A stretch of 64,000 bases of DNA, from contig DBQB01000034.1 in assembly GCA_002305685.1 (NCBI GenBank), forward strand, positions 52,479-116,478, written 5' to 3'. Positions 1 to 7,142 of this stretch are shown piece by piece (within the stretch, counting starts at the first letter, position 1; every line of letters starts with the position of its first letter). The notes under the pieces are model-generated. The model searched no databases. It was not told the origin of the DNA and saw only the letters and a list, made by a program, of their open reading frames with translations. Source of the stretch: Ruminococcaceae bacterium UBA1405 (GTDB taxonomy: Bacteria; Bacillota; Clostridia; Oscillospirales; Ruminococcaceae). The translations under genes were made by a program, and so were the position numbers.

Positions 1-690
1 CTCCTCCAGCAGCTCCTGTTCCAAAGCGGCGAGATGAGGCTTGGGATTGCGCGCGCCAATCTCCCGCAGCAGCGCTTTTTTGGAGAGAAAAGCCGCCTTA
101 TCCATGGTTCCGCCCAAACCAATGCCCACCACAATGGGAGGACAGGGCTTACCTCCGGCTCGCTCCACCGCTTCCAGCACCGCCTTTTTCACTCCCTGTA
201 CACCATCCGCCGGGGTCAGCATATACAGTGCGCTCATATTTTCGCTCCCCGCACCCTTGGGAAGGATGGTGATGGTAACCTTGTCTCCGGGGACGATGTC
301 CACATGGATCATGGCGGGGGTGTTGTCCCCGGTATTTTTGCGCAGCAGCGGGTCATCCACCACCGATTTGCGCAGATACCCATCCCGGTAGCCTTGGCGT
401 ACCCCCTCGTTGACCGCGTCGTAAAGGGGCATTCCCTCCCAGCATACCTCTTGGCCAATCTCCAATAATACCACCGTCATGCCGGTATCCTGGCAGCAGG
501 CCAGATGGTTTTCGCTGGCAAACGCCGCATTTTCCAACAGCATTGCCAGAATCTCCTGACAGAGTGGGGATTCTTCCCTGGCTCTGGCGTCCCGCAGCGC
601 ATCGGTCACATTGGAACTGAGCTGCTGGCAGGCCTCTATGCAAAGCTGCCGGATCACCGGTATCACCGCGCTGGTGTCGATCCTTCTCAT
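1..690 (-). CDS. fumA: Fumarate hydratase class I, alpha (N-terminal) subunit, 3'-truncated by window edge
   Basis: Interconverts fumarate and malate using an oxygen-sensitive [4Fe-4S] cluster; in two-subunit clostridial enzymes this alpha chain carries the cluster and pairs with a beta chain, which would lie just beyond the left edge. The 230 visible codons start MRRIDTSAV after a good AAAGGAGTG site. Seen: CQDTG at residues 66-70 and a second cysteine in KPCPP (about 183), both typical cluster ligands, and the family signature GIGLGGTMD near 189-197. The reading frame runs off position 1, so roughly 50 C-terminal residues are missing. It lies 37 bases downstream of polA on the same strand. 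A tartrate dehydratase alpha subunit (TtdA) is the main alternative; the two cannot be told apart here. Confidence 0.88.
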   Translation of the reverse strand, partial: MRRIDTSAVIPVIRQLCIEACQQLSSNVTDALRDARAREESPLCQEILAMLLENAAFASENHLACCQDTGMTVVLLEIGQEVCWEGMPLYDAVNEGVRQGYRDGYLRKSVVDDPLLRKNTGDNTPAMIHVDIVPGDKVTITILPKGAGSENMSALYMLTPADGVQGVKKAVLEAVERAGGKPCPPIVVGIGLGGTMDKAAFLSKKALLREIGARNPKPHLAALEQELLEE

Positions 691-727
691 CAAACGTCAC
701 TCCTTTATCTTGTTTCCCGGTTTTGGG

Positions 728-3340
728 TCATTTGGACTCATACCAGGTTTTCCCTATCTTAGCCTCCACCAGCATCGGGACCTCCAGCTGGACCGCCTGC
801 TCCATCTCCTCCTTGAGCAGCGCCTGAACCCGCTGTGCTTCCTGCTGCGGGGCCTCCACAATCAGTTCGTCGTGAATCTGAAGCAGCAGACGGGCTTGCA
901 GATTTTCGGCTTTGAGCCTGCGGTATACCCGCACCATGGCAATCTTAATGATATCCGCCGCCGTACCCTGAATGGGGGTGTTCATTGCCACCCGCTCCCC
1001 AAACGCCCGGGTCACCCGGTTGGAGGAGGTCAGTTCCGGGAGATACCGCCGCCGGTGAAACAGGGTGGTCACATATCCCTGCTCCGCTGCCAGTTTCTTT
1101 GTTTTTTCCATATATTCCCGCACACCGGAAAAGGTCTTGAGATAATTTTTGATATACCGGTCCGCCTCCGCCACCGATACCCCAATATCCCCTGAGAGGG
1201 AGAAGGCGCCAATGCCATACACAATGCCGAAATTGACCGCCTTGGCCCGGCTGCGCATCAGCGGGGTGACATACTCGACAGGCATTCCAAACACCTGGGA
1301 GGCGGTGTTGGTGTGGATATCCTCCCCCTGGCGAAAAGCTTCGATCATGTTTTTGTCCTCGGAGATGGAAGCCAGCACCCGCAGCTCAATCTGGGAATAA
1401 TCGGCGTCCACCAGCACGCAGCCTTCCTTGGCGCGGAAAAATTTCCGCAGGTTGCTGCCCAGTTCGGTGCGCACCGGGATATTTTGCAGGTTGGGCTCGG
1501 TGGAGCTGATACGCCCGGTACGGGTTTCGGTCTGATTAAACCGGGAACGCACCCGACCGTCAGGGGAAACCACCTTGAGCAGGCCGTCCACATAGGTGGA
1601 TTTGAGCTTGGTCACCTTGCGGTACTCCAAAATCTCCTCGATGATGGGATGCTTGCCCCGCAGGCTTTCCAGCACCTCCGCATTGGTGGAATAACCGCTT
1701 TTGGTTTTCTTTTTGGCGGGAAGCCCCAGTTTTCCGAACAGCACCTCCCCCAGCTGTTTGGGGGAATTGATGTTAAATTCATATCCCGCGCTGTCCCACA
1801 CCGCCTGCTGATAGGACTGGATGGAGACATCCAGCTGTTTTCCAAACTCGGTAATGCCCTCTACATCCAGCGCAAATCCCAAAAGCTCCATCGACGCCAG
1901 CACCTCAGAGAGGGGAATCTCGATATCGGTGAGCAGCGACTGCTGTTCATTTTCCACTATCTTCTGTTCCAGGCAGTTACACAGCTGCGGGAAAGCGGCA
2001 CACTGCTGACAGAACCCCTGCTGCTGAGTGTCCCCTTCCAGCGGGGCGGCGGGGATGCTGTACTGTTCCAGCAGTTTCTCCACGGAATATTCGGTGGCGT
2101 TGGGGCTGAGAAGATACCCCGCCAGCATAGTGTCAAACACCACCGGTCCCATCGATATCTCATGCTCCATGGCAAATCGATAAAGCTGCTTGCAGTTATG
2201 GGTCTTGAGGGAGACCCCGGAGCGCAGCAGCGCCGCCGCCTGGCTCTCCACATCCTGCTGGATCAAATAGAGCCCATCCTCCAACACAAAGCCAAAAGCG
2301 GAAAGATTCTCCCCTTCAAAGGAAAAAAGCACCGGCACCGACACCGACAGCGGTTGTTCCTGGTGTGTTTGGATTCTGCTCTGCCAGTCGGGACAGTCCT
2401 GCTGGGTATAAACCCGCAGCGTTTTCCCGGCGGGGGCAGCCTCCTCTTTCACCTGCTCCTGGACATCGTCGGCGGAGAGTGCAAAGCGCTGGGCCACGGT
2501 ATACATCTCCAGTTCCCCGAAAATAGCATACGCCTTCCCCTTGTCCGGCTCCCTTCTGACAAAATCCGACAGCTGGGCGTCGATGGGCACATTGCGGTCA
2601 ATACGGGCCAGCTTCTGGGAGAGATAGGCCATATCCCGGTCCTTTTCCAGTTTGGCCTTCAGCGCCGGGCGCAGCCCTCCGTCCTCCAGATGGGCATACA
2701 CTTCATCCAGAGAGGAAAACTGGGAGATCAGCGAAAGGGCGGTCTTTTCTCCCACCCCGGCTACACCGGGAATGTTGTCGGAGGTATCCCCCATCAGCGC
2801 TTTCACGTCGATGAGCTGGGAGGGGGTGACACCATATTTTTCCAAAATCGCCTGGGGGTCATAGGGCAGATATTCCGCTTTCCCCATTTTGGAGGAAGCC
2901 AGTATCACCGTCACCTGCTCCCCCACCAGCTGTAAGCTGTCCCGATCACCGGTGGCGATATAACAGCTTCCCCCCTGCTGGGCGCAGCGCAGGCTCAAAG
3001 TTCCCAGAATATCGTCGGCTTCATATCCTTCCTGCTCCACGATGGTGTAACCCAGCGCGGTGATCAGCTCTTTGAGATAGGGCAGCTGCATTGCCAGCTC
3101 CGGGGGCATCCCCTTGCGCTGCGCCTTGTAGCCCTCATACATTTTGTGGCGAAAGGTGGGGGCTTTCAGATCGAAGGCAAAGGCCACCCCGTCGGGCTGC
3201 AGGTCGGCAACCAGTTTCAGGAAAATCTGAAAGAAGCCGTAGATGCCGTTGGTGAACACTCCGTCCTTGTTGGTCAGCGGACGGACCCCGTAAAAAGCCC
3301 GGTTGAGCAGACTGTTGGAATCGATGGCTAACAGTTTCAT
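728..3340 (-). CDS. polA: DNA polymerase I
   Basis: Repair and Okazaki-fragment polymerase, 870 aa, the usual length. Domains in order: 5'-3' exonuclease (about 1-265, with YEADDILGT and GDTSDNIPGVAGVGEKTA metal-binding and helix-hairpin-helix motifs), a 3'-5' exonuclease-like domain (about 300-490), and the polymerase. Polymerase motif A (DADYSQIELR, from about 645), motif B (RSRAKAVNFGIVYG, about 696) and motif C (QIHDELIVEAP, HDE near 823) are intact. In the middle domain the usual DxE metal ligands are not visible (the stretch reads SFEGENLSAF), so proofreading is probably lost, as in many Gram-positive and Thermus PolA proteins. Start chosen at MKLLAIDSNSL with GGAGATAG upstream. fumA follows on the same strand. 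Confidence 0.97.
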   Translation of the reverse strand: MKLLAIDSNSLLNRAFYGVRPLTNKDGVFTNGIYGFFQIFLKLVADLQPDGVAFAFDLKAPTFRHKMYEGYKAQRKGMPPELAMQLPYLKELITALGYTIVEQEGYEADDILGTLSLRCAQQGGSCYIATGDRDSLQLVGEQVTVILASSKMGKAEYLPYDPQAILEKYGVTPSQLIDVKALMGDTSDNIPGVAGVGEKTALSLISQFSSLDEVYAHLEDGGLRPALKAKLEKDRDMAYLSQKLARIDRNVPIDAQLSDFVRREPDKGKAYAIFGELEMYTVAQRFALSADDVQEQVKEEAAPAGKTLRVYTQQDCPDWQSRIQTHQEQPLSVSVPVLFSFEGENLSAFGFVLEDGLYLIQQDVESQAAALLRSGVSLKTHNCKQLYRFAMEHEISMGPVVFDTMLAGYLLSPNATEYSVEKLLEQYSIPAAPLEGDTQQQGFCQQCAAFPQLCNCLEQKIVENEQQSLLTDIEIPLSEVLASMELLGFALDVEGITEFGKQLDVSIQSYQQAVWDSAGYEFNINSPKQLGEVLFGKLGLPAKKKTKSGYSTNAEVLESLRGKHPIIEEILEYRKVTKLKSTYVDGLLKVVSPDGRVRSRFNQTETRTGRISSTEPNLQNIPVRTELGSNLRKFFRAKEGCVLVDADYSQIELRVLASISEDKNMIEAFRQGEDIHTNTASQVFGMPVEYVTPLMRSRAKAVNFGIVYGIGAFSLSGDIGVSVAEADRYIKNYLKTFSGVREYMEKTKKLAAEQGYVTTLFHRRRYLPELTSSNRVTRAFGERVAMNTPIQGTAADIIKIAMVRVYRRLKAENLQARLLLQIHDELIVEAPQQEAQRVQALLKEEMEQAVQLEVPMLVEAKIGKTWYESK

Positions 3341-3681
3341 CGCGATCTATCTCCATTTCTGTTGCTGTAATGAAATTGGGGAAGGGACAAACGCAGGGGA
3401 TTGTCCTTTGGATATTATGCTTCCCCGCCGCTGTCGCTTCATGCCTGTACCTTTCTTTCCGGAACCATTTGTTTCCCCAGGCAATGCCGCATGAATCCTT
3501 GGTAAACTACTATCCATGGTACCATGAAAAACAACCGGTTACAAGAAAAACTTGGGAAAGAAGCCTTGCGAAACATCACACGCCCTGCCACAAAATTTTT
3601 CTTTTCTCTTCCCTTTCGCCCTCTTTTACGGTACAATCTATAAGATACTTTTTGATGCAAAGTTACTTGGAGGGATCCGTT
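3341..3681. other. Divergent intergenic region between polA and dus
   Basis: 341 bases separating the start codons of polA (leftward) and dus (rightward). It must hold both promoters. A TACAAT/TATAAG cluster at 3632-3644 is a plausible -10 for dus, but I see no convincing -35. A perfect 12-base palindrome, CATGGTACCATG, lies at 3515-3526. No gene is supported here; short open frames do not have ribosome sites or family resemblance. Confidence 0.5.
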
Positions 3682-4659
3682 TTGTATATTGGAGAGATTT
3701 TCATCCCAACCCTGGCCGCACTGGCCCCCATGGCAGGGGTTGCGGACACCGCCTTCCGTCTGACCTGCAAACGGTTTGGGGCAGCCTATGTGGTGGGAGA
3801 GCTGGTTAGCGCCAAAGGCATGACCTACCACAGCAAAAACTCCGCCGCGCTGCTGCGGGTTACCCAGCAGGAGCGCCCCATGGCGGTGCAGCTTTTCGGC
3901 AGCGAGCCGGAAACCATGGCGCAGGCCGCCCAGATGGCGGTAGCCATGGAGCAGCAGCCGGAAATCCTGGACATCAACATGGGTTGTCCGGCCCCAAAAG
4001 TCGTCGCCACCGGCGCAGGCAGCGCCCTGATGAAAGACCCCGCCAAAGCGTACGATATCATCCGCAGTGTACGCCGGGCGGTACCGGACACCATCCCCAT
4101 CACCGTAAAATTCCGCAAAGGTTGGGACGACCACACCGTCAATGCGGTGGAATTTGCCAAAATGGCACAGGATGCCGGAGCCAGCGCCATCACCATCCAT
4201 GGGCGCACCCGGGAACAGATGTATGCCCCCTCTGCCGATTGGAAGATCATCCGTCTGGTCAAACAGGCGGTATCCATCCCGGTTATCGGCAATGGGGACA
4301 TCGATTCCCCCCAATCCGCCAAAGCCATGTACGAGCAAACCGGGGTGGATCTGGTGATGGTGGGGCGGGGCGCCCTGGGACGCCCCTGGCTGTTTGAGCA
4401 GATCAACGCCTATCTGCAACAGGGAATCCTGCTTCCCGACCCGCCGCTGCAACGGCGGATGGAGATTATGCTGGAACATATCCGGCTGGCGGCTTCCCTC
4501 AAGGGGGAGAAGGTAGCCCTTCGGGAATCCCGCAAACACATCGCCTGGTATCTCAAAGGGGTCAAAGGCGCAGCCTCCTTCCGCAACGCCTCCGGTTCCG
4601 TCTCCACCTTGGAACAGGTAGAACAGCTGGTGGAACAGGTGCTGGAAGCAAACTGCTGA
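3682..4659 (+). CDS. dus: tRNA-dihydrouridine synthase (Dus family)
   Basis: FMN enzyme that reduces uridine to dihydrouridine in the tRNA D-loop, 325 aa from a TTG start. The start is set by GGAGG seven bases upstream of TTG at 3682 and by the family N-terminus (YIGEIFIPTLAALAPMAGV); an ATG far upstream would add about 100 unlikely residues. Seen: LAPMAGVADTAFR (FMN binding), INMGCPAPKV with the catalytic Cys of the NMGCP motif, TVKFRKGWDD, ITIHGRTREQMY (substrate/FMN His-Gly-Arg) and VIGNGDI, MVGRGALGRPW near the end of the TIM barrel. Closest in pattern to DusB. It has its own terminator downstream and stands alone, convergent with the GTPase gene. Confidence 0.95.
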   Translation: MYIGEIFIPTLAALAPMAGVADTAFRLTCKRFGAAYVVGELVSAKGMTYHSKNSAALLRVTQQERPMAVQLFGSEPETMAQAAQMAVAMEQQPEILDINMGCPAPKVVATGAGSALMKDPAKAYDIIRSVRRAVPDTIPITVKFRKGWDDHTVNAVEFAKMAQDAGASAITIHGRTREQMYAPSADWKIIRLVKQAVSIPVIGNGDIDSPQSAKAMYEQTGVDLVMVGRGALGRPWLFEQINAYLQQGILLPDPPLQRRMEIMLEHIRLAASLKGEKVALRESRKHIAWYLKGVKGAASFRNASGSVSTLEQVEQLVEQVLEANC

Positions 4660-4690
4660 ACCTTTATGGTTTCCTGTGCCGGAATATCAG

Positions 4691-4740
4691 CAGCGGCTCT
4701 GTTCTCCCGATTTCAGCGGGAGGACAGAGCCGCTTTTCCT
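4691..4740. terminator. Bidirectional intrinsic terminator between dus and the TetM-like gene
   Basis: Stem AGCGGCTCTGTTCTCCC... with its complement GGGAGGACAGAGCCGCT separated by a short loop, followed by TTTTCCT. It lies between two convergent genes and can end transcription in both directions, though the U-tract is better on the plus strand. Confidence 0.85.
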
Positions 4741-4752
4741 ATCCAGATACCG

Positions 4753-6726
4753 TTACAGGGCGCTTCTGGCGTGCAAAATCCATTTGGCCCGATCCCGCGG
4801 ATCGATGCCCCGGCGCTTGGCGGTTGCCCCCAGTTCCAGCGCACAGGGCTGGTATCCCGCAAACTGGCTGGAAAGCACCCCTTTTCCACCGGTCAGGATT
4901 CCAAACTGCACCGGGTATTCCATCGACGTGGCCACCGGAAGCATCGCTTCCATGGTCACCTTGCCCCCCTTCATCACCGGGCTGTCAAAGGTGCCCCGCA
5001 TGGCAATCACATCCCCGATCAGCCGCCCGGCATATTCCTCCGGGGCCACCATCCGCACCTTGGTCACCGGCTCCAATAGGATGGTGCCGGTATTTTCCAG
5101 CGTGTTCATCACCGCCATGGGGGTGGCGGTGAAAAAGTCCAGCGGATGGGTGTGAATCAGATGATGACTGCCGCCCACCAGCACGACCTTCAGATCGGTT
5201 ACCTCCCATCCATACAGCCCCTGGCGCAGCGCATCCGGCAGGGCGGTACGGATATGATTTTGATACCGGTACAGAATCTGCCGGTCCTGCACCTTCGATT
5301 CAAACACCAATCCCGCACCTCTGGGCAACGGCTCCATCGCAAGGTCGATGCAGGCCCAACAGGGTTTAGGCCAGGTATAATGCTCCTGACCGGTTCCCGC
5401 TTTGGCGGGCGTCTCCTTATAAATCACCGACGGCGCGGAGAAGGAAGCCTTCATGCCGAAGCGCTGCTCCAACAGGGCGCTGAGCACCTCCAGCTGGATG
5501 ACGCCGGTGATGCTCACCGAGAGTTCCCGTTCCTCCCGCTCCCAATCCATATCCAGCAGCGGGTCCTCCTCCGACAGCTCCCGCACCGCGCTCACCAGCT
5601 CGGTCAGCTGCTCCTGCTGCTGCGCAAACACCTGTACCTTTAACAGCGGCGCCGCCATGGCGTATTCCCGCCGCAGCGGCGCCTGGCCCAGGACATCCCC
5701 GGTTTTTAGTTCCGGTATCCCGTACAGGGCGCCGATATCTCCGGCCATCAAACTGCCCATATCCAGATACCGGTTTCCCATCACCCGGCGGATCTGGGTC
5801 ACCTTGCCCGCCTGATCCTCACTTTGTCCCCGCAGCGGTACAGGGTCCCGGTTCTGGATTTTACCGGAAAACAGCCGGACATGGGCCACCTTTCCCATGG
5901 CCTTGTCGTGTTCCACCTTATACACCACCCCGGAAAGCGGCCCATCCGCCTCCCGTTTGGCGGTGGGCAGCAGCAGGCAGATGTTATCCAGCAGCTGCTC
6001 CACACCGGTTGTCTGCGCCGCGGCGGTATAAACCAGCGGATACAGCTGCGCCTTTGCGACCTGCTCTTTCACCGCCTGCTGTAGCATCTGGGGTGCAACG
6101 GGGAGATCCTGCAAAAAACGTTGGCCAATCTCCTCGTGGGTCTCAGTGGTAAAACCGATGGCCTCCTCCGCCAGGGGAGAATTTTCCCAATCCATCGCCT
6201 GCACCGCTGCTTCCCGGCTTCCTTCTCCCGTCACCTGCTGCAACGGAAGAATGTTGGGGCTCATCTGCTCCCGGATGGCTTGCAGCAGTGGGTCCAGCGA
6301 CACCCCGAAACGGTCGATCTTATTGACGCACAAAAGGGTGGGGATCTTTAAGCTGGTCAGCGCCTTCCAGAGCGCCTCGGTCTGGGCCTGTATCCCTTCC
6401 GCAGCGGAGATAACCAGCACCGCCGCGTCCAAAACCGACAGGCTTCTCTGCACCTCCCCGGCAAAGTCCACGTGTCCGGGGGTATCGATCAGATTGAGCT
6501 GTACCCCATTCCACTCCAGCGTAGTGGCGCAGGAACGCACCGAGATGCCCCGGCGGCGCTCAATCTCCATCCAGTCGGTCTGGGCAGTGCCGCTGTCCAC
6601 GCTCCCCGGCGCGCGAATCACACCGGATAGATACAGCATCTGTTCGGTAAGGGTGGTTTTGCCCGCGTCCACATGGGCGACAATCCCCAGATTGATGATG
6701 GGCGGCAAAGAGGATGAAACCGGCAT
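4753..6726 (-). CDS. TetM-like ribosomal-protection / translation-factor GTPase
   Basis: 657 aa, EF-G-like GTPase with the architecture of tetracycline ribosomal protection proteins. Start at MPVSSSLPP, with AAAGGAG upstream; an upstream in-frame ATG at 6864 lacks a ribosome site. Seen: G1 AHVDAGKTT (17-25), G2 region RRGISVRS (about 58-65), G3 DTPGHVDF (81-88), G4 NKID (135-138), then domain II, and C-terminal EF-G domains III-V (for example PVTKVRMVAPEEYAGRLIGD). The opening GIVAHVDAGKTTLTE and SVD.GT.QTD pattern is much nearer TetM/TetO than EF-G. It is flanked by housekeeping genes with no mobility genes, and its codon use matches its neighbours, so it is probably a resident chromosomal paralogue. 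Whether it gives tetracycline resistance cannot be judged; the loop III residues that displace the drug were not aligned. Confidence 0.85.
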   Translation of the reverse strand: MPVSSSLPPIINLGIVAHVDAGKTTLTEQMLYLSGVIRAPGSVDSGTAQTDWMEIERRRGISVRSCATTLEWNGVQLNLIDTPGHVDFAGEVQRSLSVLDAAVLVISAAEGIQAQTEALWKALTSLKIPTLLCVNKIDRFGVSLDPLLQAIREQMSPNILPLQQVTGEGSREAAVQAMDWENSPLAEEAIGFTTETHEEIGQRFLQDLPVAPQMLQQAVKEQVAKAQLYPLVYTAAAQTTGVEQLLDNICLLLPTAKREADGPLSGVVYKVEHDKAMGKVAHVRLFSGKIQNRDPVPLRGQSEDQAGKVTQIRRVMGNRYLDMGSLMAGDIGALYGIPELKTGDVLGQAPLRREYAMAAPLLKVQVFAQQQEQLTELVSAVRELSEEDPLLDMDWEREERELSVSITGVIQLEVLSALLEQRFGMKASFSAPSVIYKETPAKAGTGQEHYTWPKPCWACIDLAMEPLPRGAGLVFESKVQDRQILYRYQNHIRTALPDALRQGLYGWEVTDLKVVLVGGSHHLIHTHPLDFFTATPMAVMNTLENTGTILLEPVTKVRMVAPEEYAGRLIGDVIAMRGTFDSPVMKGGKVTMEAMLPVATSMEYPVQFGILTGGKGVLSSQFAGYQPCALELGATAKRRGIDPRDRAKWILHARSAL

Positions 6727-6937
6727 AGGGATACGCTCCTTTCTGTTGCGGGGGAGCCCGCATCTTTCTCTATCATAACGCGAAACGATCCGATATGCCA
6801 TACTTGTTCGTCTGAAAAGAGAAAATTTTATCCCCCTGTGCAATAGATGAAAGATTTGTGCCACTATAAAAGAAAAGCCACTGCTCCAATATTTTCCCCT
6901 TCCATGCCGGAAAGTTCCTTTTCATTTAGAGGTTTTA

Positions 6938-6946
6938 TGGTATAAT
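6938..6946 (+). promoter_or_regulatory. Extended -10 promoter of the yfhO operon
   Basis: TGG followed by TATAAT (6941-6946) is a perfect extended -10 element. There is no good -35. It precedes a long structured leader and then yfhO, with transcription starting near 6953. Confidence 0.6.
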
Positions 6947-6952
6947 GAACCC

Positions 6953-7090
6953 AAAGCTTTCCTTAGCCGCTGAGAAATGCTGCCATTTAGGGCAGCACGC
7001 CGTCGCGGCGCATCTTTCGAAAGCTTAACCCTTGCCTTTGTTTTTGGCATCCGTGCAGCCAAACCGGGCAACGCTGGCCATGTTGGCTGC
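6953..7090 (+). promoter_or_regulatory. Structured 5' leader of yfhO, class unknown
   Basis: Three helices are visible just after the likely transcription start: P1 pairs AAGCTTTC (6954-6961) with GAAAGCTT (7019-7026), enclosing P2 TGCTGCC/GGCAGCA (6978-6984 with 6991-6997) and P3 CGCCG/CGGCG (6998-7002 with 7006-7010), that is, a three-way junction. A separate hairpin GCAGCCAA/TTGGCTGC follows (7055-7062 with 7083-7090). I do not recognise a known riboswitch consensus. The whole untranslated region is about 190 bases, long enough for regulation. Confidence 0.45.
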
Positions 7091-7142
7091 TTTTGCGCTG
7101 GCATCAAAGACATTGGCAAATTATTTTCCAGAGGTGAATTCG

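Noticed and set aside
1313..2935. A 540-codon open frame on the plus strand
   Set aside because: Antisense to polA; no family motif and no ribosome site.
4753..6726. Acquired tetracycline resistance gene
   Set aside because: TetM-like pattern is real, but there is no mobile element, no leader peptide with attenuation, and codon use is native; resistance cannot be claimed.
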